Source: Whalleya microplaca
Taxonomy: Eukaryota > Ascomycota > Sordariomycetes > Xylariales > Xylariaceae
DNA length: 64,000 nucleotides
Assembly: GCA_022497155.1 (NCBI GenBank)
Contig: MU385764.1
Span: 125,427 to 189,426, forward strand
Reading direction: 5' to 3'
Shown here piece after piece: positions 13,001-23,792 of the stretch (positions within the stretch are counted from its first letter, which is position 1; every line of letters starts with the position of its first letter). A program made the position numbers and the translations under genes. Under the pieces are notes generated by a model. The model did no database searches. It saw only the letters and a program-made list of their open reading frames with translations, and was not told the origin of the DNA.

Positions 13001-13604
13001 TCTCGCGAAGCAGGTGGAGCGCCCGCGGCAGCCGGGCAAATACGTGCGGCGCGCGCGCATCAACCAGGGGCAGCGCGAGCTGCGGGCGCTCGGCGACGAG
13101 GCCGCGCGCGCCGCCGTCGCGGCCGACGTCGTCGAGGGCTGGATGGTCATGCGCCGGCTCGCGGAGGTCATCACGCGCGAGAGCCGCAAGCACGGGCTCC
13201 TGGGCCGCTTCGCGTGGCAGCACGGGCACGGGCACGGGCACGGCGCCAGCAAGTCCCGGAGTCTGGGGCGGTACGGGCGCGGGCGCGCCTTCGAGAGCGT
13301 CCAGACCGCCGCCTTGGCTATCGAGGCGATTTCCCGAGGCGAGGATGTCGATGTTGTGTTGGGCAAGCGGCACGGGACGTTTGGGAAGATTAGGCGGGGC
13401 GTGCGTGAGGGGCTTGGGCATCATGCTGAGACGCCTAGGAAATCGGTGCAGAAGGGTCGCAAGAGTGGGGATGTGGCACGGTTGGATGGTATGCAAGATG
13501 GAGATGGGGACAAAGAGACTAAGAAAGATATTGAGGACCGGGTGAAGAAGCACATATCGGATCCCCTGCCGGCGCCAACGTCGGAGCTCGTTGCGAACGA
13601 GTAG
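10002..13604 (+). CDS. UDP-glucose:sterol glucosyltransferase-like protein (GT28/UGT fold) with VPS13/ATG2-like C-terminal segment
   Basis: A single exon of 1,200 residues. The first ATG is at 10002; the frame extends slightly upstream without an ATG. The first 260 residues are polar and disordered with an acidic Ser patch. The glycosyltransferase N-domain starts at about residue 270 with NIVIMVIGSRGDAQPFLKIG. The donor-binding domain carries IHGGAGTTAIALKCGKP and PFFGDQHFWG at about residues 615-645. The GRAM/PH domains of ATG26-type enzymes are absent. The last 500 residues include KRKS-type basic stretches and a Gly-rich amphipathic part (about 947-1005: YGFYDAFTGLVRLPVRGA, then GALAGLGMGLTGFVLK). 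That part resembles the conserved C-terminal segment of VPS13/ATG2 lipid-transfer proteins. A His-Gly run (HGHGHGHG) lies near 13220. The predicted reaction is glucosylation of ergosterol or a related sterol at a membrane surface. The substrate is inferred from family only. Confidence 0.85.
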   Translation: MPPIELDKPSDAPIYTGESEGELQVQNVERDGRQGAVLRDVRGNLVYPAYVPPDTESPTLRRTTVSEVVPDLTRGPKKSHTEPINTPLPGVTKPSQPSRPPIEKKFLTDAPRRTERRTSGFPTFPSIKRAGTNVPMLNRGLWGSQDYDDTDDVPSSSSEEDEDVGKDTRRRGKEPVGRPRRMTTEERYRRFQVANENYHTKGKVSKRDGRLNITVNDISNTGYLAKALGTAVRKVVHGKRGERKTSPHASTSSLSSATTATSENVRWPKLNIVIMVIGSRGDAQPFLKIGKTLREEYGHRVRIATHPAFRDFVEKDSGLEFFSVGGDPSELMAFMVKNPGMIPTLETVKAGDIGRRRAAMAEMFEGFWRACINVTDNEKDTHNVKMMGEKDPFVADAIIANPPSFAHVHCAEALGIPLHLMFTFPYTPTTAFPHPLASIKQSNVDLAYTNFISYPLVEMMVWQGLGDLVNNFRVKTLGLDPVSTLWAPGATYRLHVPFTYLWSPGLVPKPDDWGPEIDISGFVFLDLASSFQPPQDLVDFLDAGEPPVYIGFGSIVVDDADRFTEMIFEAVKLAGVRALVSKGWGGLGQDNVPDNIYMLENTPHDWLFPKVRACVIHGGAGTTAIALKCGKPTMIVPFFGDQHFWGSMVSNAGGGPTPVPYKKLNAERLAEGIKYCLTDEALEATQAIARDIELEGDGAKNAVRSFHRNLILSGKESMRCSILHDRVAVWSVKHTSLKLSALAADIAVDKGLISWRKLRLIRHKEWNDFEGPGEPVTGIAGQLVGTIGDVFGGIGSVPYRLAKTSNVRADQKEKKEQRRKQRQKALAERSAGFPFPKQGDGNINEQPVSDGVSTHERTNPAASASAQITPSTAPLEPAQEAYLNDVEEGFGKSGRALARAPVDLSLALAQGFHNAPRLYGDETVRRPIRVTGIRSGLRAAGQEFVYGFYDAFTGLVRLPVRGAREDGVRGALAGLGMGLTGFVLKDLAALLGPIGYTLKGLAKQVERPRQPGKYVRRARINQGQRELRALGDEAARAAVAADVVEGWMVMRRLAEVITRESRKHGLLGRFAWQHGHGHGHGASKSRSLGRYGRGRAFESVQTAALAIEAISRGEDVDVVLGKRHGTFGKIRRGVREGLGHHAETPRKSVQKGRKSGDVARLDGMQDGDGDKETKKDIEDRVKKHISDPLPAPTSELVANE

Positions 13605-14233
13605 GTCACGTCTGTGAGGCTGCACGCCGAGGGCGAGCTGCGGTGGCGGTGTTGCCTTTGTGGCTGCTGAAAGGGAAGGGTATTGGAGACTCGTTGATCA
13701 TCAATGTACTGCATGTTGATTTTTCCTTTGTTAGATGGCAGACCATGAGTGAGTGGCTAACTGCTTTCGAGGGATTGCTTCTGGCTGGGGTGGGCTCATG
13801 CGTGTATAATCGATGGCTTGATACCCCGGGGTATGCTATACATGGTGTTTACGGTTTAGTCTACTTGGTTCGAGGCATAAGACATGGTTCGATTCGAGGA
13901 AATACCCCTTTTGTACGGGCGATGGATGGGTGGAAAGAGGCTTAGGAAGAATACCCCGAATACCTGTATTATGGTAGTAATGTCAGTAATCTCTTATACA
14001 TGAAGTAATGAAGTGACGGAAGAAGGATACTATGGCTCGTCCAATGGATGGACGAATGGATATACAGAGGATTAGGTTAGGTTAGGTATCCATTACATCG
14101 CAGATGGTAATAGAAGCCTCTCCTGACATATGTTATAATCTTTAGCGCAAAATTGTCTATGTATATAAGATGGTATCAAGTTCTAAATCTTTCTAATATG
14201 TCCTTCACGCGTGAGTTCAACGCCGGACGGCCA
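13605..14233. other. Convergent intergenic spacer
   Basis: This spacer separates the stops of the glycosyltransferase and the sugar transporter. A 100-codon frame at 13643-13945 starts just after the glycosyltransferase stop and looks like 3' untranslated sequence. A short TTAGG-like run lies near 14072-14090. Confidence 0.55.
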
Positions 14234-16441
14234 TCAAACAGGGACTGCCTTCTCGCCAGCCTTCCCAACACTGACGCCTTGGCTCAGCAGGTCAAGAAGT
14301 CCGACATCGCGCTGAGCCTCAGCGAGCATGCGGGCATCCTCGGCGCCGGTGCGGCTGCCGAAGACGCGGTCCATGTCCTCGAGAGTGGCGTTCTTAGTCT
14401 CGGGCAGCGCGAACACAACCCAGAAGAAGCCGCAGAACAGGAACCCCGCGAAGAAGATGTAGGTGCCCCACGCCCAGGCCGCGAACATCGGCGGAACGAA
14501 GAACGCAATCGCGAAGTTGTTCACCCAGTTGCTCGACGCCCCTATCGAGGCACCCCGCGCTCGGATGGAGAGGGGGAAGACTTCGGATACGAGGACCTGG
14601 GGTGCGTGTTAGCATTAGATCGGCGGTTGATGGGGTGCATGGTGGATATATCAATGGCTTTGAGGTAAGGGAGTGAGCGATGGCTGGGTGAGTTATAACT
14701 TACCCAACTAGCGGGTCCCCAGCCGAACCCGAACCCGGCAATCTGGTGTCTGGTTAGCTCGCGAGCTTCTAGTTGCTAAACATGACGACAATTCTTACAT
14801 AAATCCAAATGAGCACGACGGCAGCCCAGCCTGTGAGAAGCAATGTTAGTGATCTGCCTTGGAAGGGATGGAAGAAGGTTGCCTCACCAGCAGATGCATG
14901 ATGGACCCAGTCGTGGCGGAACTTGGCGACGATGATGCCCACAGTGACTATGGAGACGAACATTATGACTGATCCGCTCATCAACATTGTCTTTCGACCC
15001 CACTTGTCGATAAGGAACTAGGTTAGTGAGTTAGCAAGTATAATCCCAGTTTCTATATCTCGAAGGCTTTGATTCATACCATTGCGGGTAACGTGCTGAC
15101 CATGAAGACGGATCCTGTCACGCCGGTGGCGAGAAGTGCGATTGTCCCATCTGAGAAGCCGAAGCTCTGGAAGACATTCGAGGCGTAGTATATGACTGCG
15201 GGACCGTGAGCAAAGGAGCTCTGTGTCTCATTGAATTGGGGTGAAACTCACTTGCGTCGATACCGCTCCACTGTTGCCAGAACATGACGAGCCAGGCAGT
15301 AGAAACGCGCTTGAAGTTGTCCCAGGATCGGAAAAGGTGGATGTAACCAGAAACCTCATGGATGAAGATGTTCTTCTTCTCCTACAAGGGGGTATAAATC
15401 AGTACTACATTATTACCGACCGGAATACGGATTGTCATCACCCTTGCGGCCAGTTTAGGGAAGTTCTTCTCAAAGGTGCGACGCTCAAACAAAGCCTCTG
15501 CCTTGATCTCCAGGAACTCAACCTCGATCATCGGGTCGTCGATGTCCTTCTTGCGAAGCCAAGCCAATGTGCTCTTTGCTTTATCATCCTTGCCCATTTT
15601 GACAAGCCATCTTGGCGAGAAGGGCATCCACCAGATACCAAGCGCAAGCAGGCACGCCGGGATGCCTTGGATAATAGACGGCAGTCTCCACGCCAGATTC
15701 GACTGGGTCTCGCCGGTGCCGCCGATATAGTTACTTCCGTAGCCGATCCAAAACGACAACATGATCCCGAGGATAGTTGCAAACTGGTAGAAGCTCACGA
15801 TGAAGCCCCTCGTTTCCGGTGCCGAGATTTCGGCGTTGTACAGGGGGCCCACACCACTAAAGGTGCCGACGCCAAGACCCGTGAAGAGCCGGCCGGCATA
15901 CAGGAGCGCCGGGTTACCCGGCGCAGCACCGACATAGAGATAGCTACCGAGAATCGTCCAGCAGCAGGCCATAAACATGGTGTATTTACGAGAGAACATC
16001 TCGCCCAGCAGGCCGGCGGACAGCGAGCCGACGATGCCGCCGAGCTGGAGCACGGATGTCAGCCAGCCGGTTGCCGTGGCCGATTCGACGACCGAGGGGA
16101 AGTTCTCGGTGAATCGCGTCATGACCAGGGACTGCGAGAGGATTCCCTGCTGGTAACCATACTCGAAGCCGCCAAAGCTACATTGGGACGTTGGATGTTA
16201 GCTATTCCATTGGAGGATGACAACATTAATGGTAACAAAATTACGACATATTTAACGATAGTACAGTAGAGTGTAAGTCAACTTACGATGCGAACAATGC
16301 AATCAAGATAATTTTGGGGTTGGACGTAATGGAATGCCAGCGAGACTTAGTAGCCTCCTCCACACGCCAATCGGCGGTCACAGCTTCGATATGCTTGTCG
16401 CTTGGCAATGCATGAGCATCTTCTTGCTTTGTCTCCACCAT
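14234..16441 (-). CDS. MFS sugar transporter
   Basis: Eight exons (16441-16287, 16177-15442, 15381-15252, 15195-15080, 15017-14888, 14830-14799, 14742-14704, 14596-14234) join in phase to 566 residues. All introns have GT-AG ends and are 47-110 nt; two of the exons are only 32 and 39 nt. The ATG at 16441 (MVETKQEDAH) is preferred over one 24 codons upstream because the family usually has a short hydrophilic N-terminus. Sugar-porter marks include FGGFEYGYQQG on helix 1, the G-R-L-F/TGLGVGTFSG segment, PETRGFIVSFYQFA, SPRWLVKMGK before the central loop, FWQQWSGIDA on helix 7 and PETKNATLEDMD after the last helix. Twelve membrane helices fit the hydropathy. It is a plasma-membrane H+/sugar symporter by family; the sugar cannot be told from sequence. 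The neighbours suggest no pathway. Confidence 0.93.
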
Positions 16442-17946
16442 GTTGTCGAGCAGTGTATAAGTCAGTTGGCACGAGACTGGTGATCGACCTGGATCAACGG
16501 AGGAAGCTATCATGGAACATCACACAGCCATCCGAAATGCGGAGAGCAAGTACATATATATGTGTAGAGAATTCCCAAGTCACTAAACTCGACCTGGTAG
16601 ATCCGGGATCTCGAACCACTTGGGCCATAGATGGCGTGGATGAAGTTACCCGCATGACATAGGTAGCAATCATTGGCTAATTGAAGTAAACCATCGGCTT
16701 AAGTATCCCGGACCGCACGATGTTTATTCGGTCGGCGGTACTTTCGGACTGGGGAACGGGGTAGAGGACGAAATCGAGGAAACAAAGCGGGGGGCATCTG
16801 TGGAGAATCTGGGGTTGACGATACCCCAGACCCATATGGTAAGCGCGTCAATAGCCTCTTTGGGCCTCTATGTATGTGCCAGACGTTTCCACTCCGGGCC
16901 TTGGCCGAATCCTGGTCCTTTGGAGACTCGCTATGAGCTTTCACGAGATCCCCACCCAGATGTTCGGAGACTACAGCGATGTTAGTTACACTCAGTCTAT
17001 CAAGGCATTGGACTACTCGAGGACCATTAGGGACAGTACCAAAGTTCACCTTGACCGCGTCATAAGGTACTTACTCTGCCATGGTTGAAGTCAGAATGCG
17101 GTTAGTGATCGGCGGTTCGTCAACTAGCTGTTCTCTTGTCTGAGGTATATATCTTATGATGCATATGTATTGTCTTCTGACCTCAGTCTCTAATGGCTGT
17201 CTTGTTCTTACTCTCCAGCGTAGCTCATCAGGGGGTTTCTGGGATTTTGGGCAGCGACCTTCAGCTCTGGCAGTATCCTTCCTTTCCTTCTCTCGTTGAC
17301 GCGCTGAAATTTTACACCTCCAAGATTTGCTACTTTGTCAATAGGCACGAGACATGTATAGCAGATACTCAATTCCTTCCTCTTGGACATAAGCTATTTA
17401 GCTGCCTTGTTCGCCAAATCTTGGTGACGCTTACACCGTAATTTGCCTAGAACAGCAGACAGTCGACATGAATAGCATTTGGACCGGGCTATGGTACCAT
17501 TGTTGGGCTTGAAGGCAGCAAACCATTACAAATGAAGCTCGACAACCCCTTACCCCCTTTTCCGCACAATACTGAGGCGTCACAGCATATTATGAATAGC
17601 CTTTATGGATTATTTCCAATGATTTCAATTGAAAATAAGACAGAAGGCTAACGTCTCAGCTCAGTTATGATATCAACGTTATGCCTCTCAGGCTTATTTT
17701 CGCGACTCCGTAGATTCGGTGTATTGCTAAGAACACATAGTTCGTTTCCGCAAACTAACAATAAACAAGCTACTATTTCAACCAAAGTCGAATGTTAGCG
17801 AAAGGGGTTGAAAGAGGCTAGACATGATGATTTGGCCTGCCACTCAACTGCGTAGGAGTGACAAACCACAAGTAAAGCCGCCGAGTCCCCACCACGACCC
17901 ATCCATATCCGAGCCTCTGCAATTATGAGACAAGAAAGGAGGGGAT
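16442..17946. other. Intergenic region, no gene supported
   Basis: This is upstream of the sugar transporter and downstream of the C2H2 gene. A fairly long open frame at 16870-17088 plus overlaps an antisense frame at 16699-17049; neither shows a domain or a convincing intron. Sequence from 17450 onward is AT-richer and empty. Confidence 0.5.
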
Positions 17947-18990
17947 TCAGTGCGCATTGCCTTCTAGTTGTGCTCGCATCTGTTCAGATAGCCTCAACGC
18001 CTCAATGTACTCGTTCTTCTCCAGCGTGAGGATCTTGCATTTCTGCTGAAGTTGTTCACATTCCTGAGTCTTCGATTGGATCATGCGCATCAACTCAGCT
18101 CGACTTAACCTGTCGAGAGATACCACATTAGAGTAACTACTAGCTTGATCCTGATCTGTATGGTTCTGTCCAGTAAGCTGAGACAATGCTGGGACTTGAT
18201 ATCCAGCATGCCCATTTTCTTCTGGTGTTCGTGAACTTGGTGCCGCAACAGGCTGATCAACTGGGCTCGTAGGCCCAGAAGTTGGGTGCCGGCTAGGGAC
18301 AGAAGTCGCATCCAGTATAAATTCAATATCACGAAAATCTTTCTCGTTCACTATTACCCCGTGATAGTGCTCCATGTGCCGCTTGTAATGGTCAAATCGA
18401 CCCCACGCTTTGCCGCGTTGCAAACACACAGGATCTTGACAGAGCCACTGGCGACCTATGCGATGTCTCGTCTTCCTATGCCTTGTCAAAGAGTCCACTA
18501 GTTCCGAGTCAGTAAATGCCTTTTACAGACACCCTTACGTCAAGAGTCAGGGCAGACACGAGTCTCGGGATGGACTACGTTGATATAATGAACCTTGATC
18601 ACGTACTTCTACTGAGGCCTTTACCGCAATCTGGGCAAAAGAAGGCCTTAGGTAGCTTCCCTGGTCGACTGTATCATCGTTAGCCTTTATCAAACTACAG
18701 TTTGCGATCTGAGAACTCACTACCACTTATCCTTTTCAGCTTTTAGACAAGGTGAAATATATTTGGGTGCCTCCAGCACGGTACCATGGGTCAGGGCGAA
18801 CATTGCGTCGGTCCGGACATCGTCTGCAGACTCTTTGGGATGGCCAACTTCTGTGTCCGAAACCGTCGTGCTGGAAGCACTAGATTCGACGTCGCTTTCC
18901 TATTGTGTCATGAGTTGAAGAAAGGGGAGGAGGGGGTATGAAGGGGTCTGGACATCAACGTCATACCGTGTCTGGTAATGCTGGTGGCAT
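17947..18990 (-). CDS. C2H2 zinc finger protein with C-terminal coiled coil
   Basis: Four exons (18990-18967, 18899-18721, 18668-18607, 18497-17947) give 271 residues in phase. The first coding exon is only eight codons (MPPALPDT). A canonical finger, FFCPDCGKGLSRMDSLTRH followed by RKTRH, spans the junction of exons 3 and 4. It is followed by a second, looser finger (WLCQDPVC...GRFDHYKRHMEHYHG). This tandem arrangement is common in fungal C2H2 proteins that bind DNA. A Ser/Pro-rich linker leads to a C-terminal helix rich in Glu, Gln, Leu and Lys (LMRMIQSKTQECEQLQQK onward), probably a dimerising coiled coil. Its target genes are unknown. Without the two upstream short exons the first Cys pair is lost, which supports the four-exon model. 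Confidence 0.85.
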
Positions 18991-20781
18991 TTTACATCTC
19001 TTTACTGCCGCTCAACTAGATATATGCACTAACTGCCACGTCTGGAGCTTGTAAATGCGAGGAATACTACATAGACGAACTCAATGGGAAATCGACAATG
19101 GATTAAAGTAACGTGATGAAATATGTATGTAAACACCACCCTTTGCTCCACACCAAAATACACCATAATCTCCTCGTGCACAGACCACAGAACCACAGAA
19201 CCGCATAAGTAATAGCATTCCCACCTAAAAAAGCCGTGTTACGTTAAAATAACATCCCACCCTTTTCCGTTTTAGGTATTGTGGAATTGATATCACTGCA
19301 GCGTCGCACGCCCTCTTCCCGTTTTTGCAACTGCAAAGCTATCCATCCTCCTTTGTCTTTTGATATTTGACTTAATAATTGAAATAGTTTCGATGAGCAG
19401 AGACGATAGGGTATTGCAATGGCAGCTCCCGGACAACATCAATCCCGCTTGCATTGAGATTATCCGCCTTGATGGAGCCGACTAGTACAACAGTTGAAGA
19501 TAAAGGGACGCTTGGGGAACAACGCCAGATACCCAAATAAACTGAGTGCTACATAGTTAATGCAGCCTTCAACGAACTGTAGGTATACCAGTCGTTAGTG
19601 CGCCAGCTGCCGTCTACCAATGAATAAATGATAATGAGAGACAACGAGACTATTCACCTCGAGGTATCCTCCAAAGGGATGGTCAAATTCTTCGAGAAGC
19701 ACCTAACATCTTTGGGATGAATTATGGCTGCGGCCTGAACCGGCCTACGCACCTGTCCATTGGCCACTGTATCAAGTGCACATGCAGGCATCTTGAGTTT
19801 GGAAGATGGGATATTGTGGTCTGCTACCAAGTCTCCAACCCCAGGACGATCATGATGCCTATCTGGGTTTAATGGAAGACCCGGGCCACTGGCCTTATCG
19901 ATCCCTAGATGCCACCAGACGGGAAGTGACATGGACCTTGGCTGTTGAAGAACAGGGTGGCTGACGGCAAACAGTGGAAGTAATGTATTCGCGAGCGTGC
20001 GTGTCTTCTACCTAAGTGCTACAGGCATGGATCAAGGCCACATACAACGTTGTCTCTAACCATCCTAGTAGCTCTCCACGAGAGCCTTGCTTAGAGATCC
20101 CCTCAGGTCTCGAACTATTGAGCCGGAGACGATATGCACGCACGACCTTACTCAGATAGCTACCCAATGGAGCCTATTAATGAGGCGTCTGAGACGGATG
20201 TTGTGTGGCTCCAGACATCACGATGCTAGAGGTAATACACGTCCTATTCGCACCAAGACAAAGGAAAGTCGAGGTATCATGAAGCCACCTCGCCTTGTCC
20301 CTCGTAGTCGTGTGTTTGAAGATTGATTATTCCAATTTTAGCACAGATACAATGCAGGAGCTGTGGCGTTACTAAGGGCGTAAGGGAGGAGGCGTTTGCT
20401 TGACCGAGCGTCTATTGTTCTCGATGCTAATTCCCTTTGAAGTCAAGGCTATAGATATAGCCTGAGAGAAAGGTCTTTGAGGCGTTGGACTTAGTGCCCG
20501 TTGTCCAATGGTGGGATATGCTTTGTCTAGATTGTCAGTGTATCCCTTCAAAGGGCTGGTCCGGTGGTCATTCGAACAGTCAAGGATGCTCGTGCCACAG
20601 ATGAACGCTCAATCCAACATAATAAAATTGAACGAGGTTCGTTGTCTACGTACAGACCACTTTCATCCCATACGTAACTGTTTTGGAGGTTTATTCAATT
20701 TGCGAAATTATATGGGAATGTCCTCGTCGGCTCGGAATAACACTTAATTTGGGGTTTCCTAGCCACGATCGTATCCAGACA
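18991..20781. other. Intergenic region, no gene supported
   Basis: This region lies between two divergent genes (C2H2 minus, membrane protein plus). Frames at 19654-19932 minus and 20087-20326 plus have no domain or codon pattern that would support them. No repeats stand out. Confidence 0.5.
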
Positions 20782-21930
20782 ATGACAAGTAACGCCGTCG
20801 AGACGCCGAACTCGAGTATTGCACGTCAGACAACAAGTATCAGTTGTCCGCATTCAGATGGAAAGAACGCGCCTATATGTTGGGATTGTGCCGAGCAAGG
20901 CCATGTCAGCCAAAGAGGAGGGAGGTCGCCGAGGTGGGAGAGCTTTAACAAGATCAAGAAGACTCTCAGAAGTCGGCAAAACAAATCAACCACGGAAAAG
21001 AGCGCTGCGGTAGTTCAGTCTTCGGCACCAGAAGTGCATCCACCCGCAGAGGGATTGGAGGTCGGCGTCCCCAATCTGCGAACGTCACAACCAGGCTTAG
21101 AGGTCCTCTCTGGTCCCAAGATCGTGAGCCCATCAGAGAAATACCGCAAGCCGGGACACAATAGTTGGGATACTGAGCTAGATCAGAAGGTCGCGGTTGT
21201 GCCTGGCACCGGAACTATATGCGGGCTTCCCAAAAAGTTGTTTCTAGTGATCTTCGCATGTTTACTGCTCGCTCTGGTGGGCACGGCAGTGGGCGTCGCT
21301 GTGGGACTGACGCAGAGGGACAAGATTTCGTAAGTCATGTTCCTATGACTGTGGAGGCGAATAGCTGACGAAGTTCGTGATAGGTCTACGACGAAGTCTG
21401 GGGATACAGGTGGAAATCAAGTAAGCAGCACTTCCCCCTTGTCCCCCTCGATTACGACCGAAACCGTGTCTATGTTCGGATCGCCGATGGCGAGTCCACT
21501 GGCTGAAGGGACTTCGACGTCCTCGACGCCCAGCGATACGACCTCGGTAGACGAAGTGACACATACTGTTTTTCAAACCGAATTGCCCGTCGCAAGCGCT
21601 AACCCAGAGACGATCCAGCCTACAGCTTCTCCGACATCAGGAGCCGGACCTTGCCTCGGTGTCAACGGAACCACGTACAAAGATCATGGCACCGGGGTCG
21701 AGTTTAAGATCGAATGCGCGGAGGCCCACCAGGGCAAGGATATCGACAACGTGAAGTCGGATACGATGGAGAATTGCGTATCGATATGCGCAAAGAATAC
21801 ACAATGTAAAGGTGCCATTTATTACAACGCAGGACCCCAAGGGACGGACTACAATTACTGCTGGCTGAAGAGTGCCATGGATGATGAATACATATATACG
21901 AACGACGCACAATCGGTTGTACGGTTATAG
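20782..21930 (+). CDS. Single-pass membrane protein with extracellular Cys-rich (Apple/PAN-like) domain, copy 1
   Basis: Exons 20782-21329 and 21384-21930 (54-nt intron, phase 2) encode 364 residues. The start ATG (MTSNAVETPNS) was chosen because upstream in-frame sequence is hydrophobic and unlike the rest. About 150 hydrophilic residues precede one membrane helix (LFLVIFACLLLALVGTAVGV, about residues 153-176). A Ser/Thr-rich stalk follows, then a C-terminal domain with six Cys (GPCLGVNGTTY, KIECAEAH, ENCVSICAKNTQCKGAIYY, YNYCWLKS). The order is reminiscent of Apple/PAN-like modules that bind carbohydrate or protein. The topology is probably cytoplasmic N-terminus and extracellular C-terminus. 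The gene at 38213 has the same architecture and the same intron position just after the membrane helix. No function is known to me. Confidence 0.8.
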
Positions 21931-22451
21931 AGACGGGGTTCTAAGGCTTAATTATTAGTTCATGATGAATAGTATGCTATTGAGAATTCTTGTACTCTAA
22001 TCGTAGCCAAGTTCTACTGTGATGATGAATTAGATTTCCTTGGTTGGTTGAAAGGTATGACGGACAAAATAGCTGAGTTGGAAGATGGCTTACTGTGTAG
22101 TCTTGTCCCTCGTTCTTCGGGGGACAGAGGCCCCATAGTAAACCAGGAATGCAGGTTGAACGTGATACGGGAGTAGTACAATGATCGGGTAATACATACA
22201 TATCTTGAAAGTTGAAGGAACCTAAAAAAGATGTCTCACTTGATGACGCGAGAGGTAGATATTGCACTAATGATCAGCCATTACATTCAAATGCGGTGTC
22301 GTGACTCTCCCAAAACCCTCTCATGATCATACTATTCTCAATTCCATACAACATCCGGCGTATGATGAAAAGGGATACGGGCTATTCTCAGATTCATTCA
22401 TTCATTGCAGGCACCAATATGGTGGGAAATGTGGCTATCTAGAAATCTAGA
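21931..22451. other. Convergent intergenic spacer
   Basis: This is about 520 bases between the stops of two convergent genes. It is presumably 3' untranslated sequence; nothing else is seen. Confidence 0.55.
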
Positions 22452-23792
22452 CTACGAGTACCAGACAGCATTGGCACAGCAGCCGCCGTCCTCGATATCG
22501 ACATGCGCCTTGACTCCCTCACCCCGCTTCCAGATCTGCACAAAGCCGGTCGAGTTATCAGTGAGAGCCACGGTGTCGTCGCAGAACAGGCTGGGCGCCA
22601 CGGCGTTGGCAAAGCCGCCGCTCGTGGTCGTCTGCGTTAGCTCGAGCTGATCTTTGATCTCGCCCTTGGGACCAAGCGTAAAGACCGAGATATAACCCTT
22701 CTGGTCGATGTTGCGCGCGCGGTTACTGGCCCAGAGATACTTGCTATTGACAGACAGGGCGACCTCGTCGGCCCAGAAGTCAGATGGGTTTTCTCCCTCC
22801 TTGATGAGAGGCCAGGTGCCCTTGAGAGTGAGTCCGCCCCATCTGTCGGTCTCGTATTGCGCGACCTCACTAGAGCCCTCGAGAACAACATAGAGGTAAT
22901 GACCCTTTGGATGAGCGACAATATCTGTAATGCTCAACATTAGTATTTGCTGATCTACATAGCTGTGAACGAGCGGTGGAGGCCCAATAGTGGTTCGTGA
23001 GCCCCAGTGTATAAGCTGGTTCCACTCCACCGTGCAATGGGACACTATTGGGCTTGGGGGAACACTTACGGCGAGGATCTGAGCCCTTCGAAGGCGCATC
23101 GGTCGACGCGGGATACGAGAGCTCACCGGTAGTATCATTTACGTAGTGAGTCCAGATGCAATTGCCGCCATCATCAGCCGAGTAGAGGTATTCGAAGTCA
23201 GTGCTGAAAGCCGCGCCGTGGACAGCGGAGCCGTTCGCGTAGGTGAAGTTCTGGACGATGCCGTCAAGCGTGCCGTTCTCGTCGACCGAGAAGACGGTAC
23301 CACACTTCGCGTCGCCGTAGAAGTAGTTGCCGTAGACGGTATACGGAGGGTTCGGGTGGGCAATGGCGAAGATGCTCTTGGCGCCTGAGCAGCCCTCTCC
23401 TCCGACGATGGAAGCCTCCTGCTTGATGGTGGTAGCATTCTTCACGCTGTAGCTGACGAAGGTCGGCTGCTCTGCATTCCAATCTGTGCCATACAGGTTC
23501 TTCTTGTCATGCTAAAACAAGATGAAGTCAGCGTGAGATACAATATGATTAGTCATTCATGTTATGCAGCCAGTTCGTGATATGAACTTACGCTGAAGGT
23601 GATCCAGCCGCTGACGGCAGATGTGGGAGTTTTGGACACAAGCTCGAGGGATTGAGCCGCATCGTCGTATTCCAAGGTGTAGAGGAATTCGCTGCCATTG
23701 CCGGGAAAGGTACCAACGATCATCTCATGCTTAGCTGTCATGGCCAGAGCCACGAAGCTAGCTAGAGCTAGGAACGCTTGCAGGAAGTGCAT
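22452..23792 (-). CDS. Secreted lactonase-like beta-propeller (carboxymuconate cyclase / 6-phosphogluconolactonase family)
   Basis: Exons 23792-23592, 23511-23070 and 22924-22452 give 371 residues; the introns are 80 and 145 nt. The protein opens with a signal peptide (MHFLQAFLALASFVALAMTA). It continues with repeated beta-propeller strands typical of the 7-bladed lactonase family, for example MIVGTFPGNGSEFLYTLEY, GWITFSHDKKNLYGTDW, HGAAFSTDFEYLYSADDG and IVAHPKGHYLYVVLEGSSEV, plus late blades WASNRARN and FANAVAP. Several N-glycosylation sequons (NGS, NAT, NFT, NGS, NDT, NST) agree with secretion. Family enzymes cyclise or open lactones, as in the protocatechuate branch of aromatic catabolism, where the characterised fungal enzyme is intracellular. 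The secretion signal here therefore makes the substrate uncertain. Confidence 0.85.

Noticed and set aside
13643..13945. 100-codon frame after the glycosyltransferase stop
   Set aside because: Begins 38 bases after the stop in the likely 3' untranslated region; no domain and no conserved pattern.
14068..14092. TTAGG-like repeat
   Set aside because: Only about three imperfect units and not the TTAGGG of fungal telomeres.
16870..17088. 73-codon plus-strand frame upstream of the C2H2 gene
   Set aside because: Protein-like in places but overlapped by an equally long antisense frame, with no splice signals or family resemblance.
19654..19932. 92-codon minus-strand frame
   Set aside because: No domain, no splice partner, atypical composition; probably chance.
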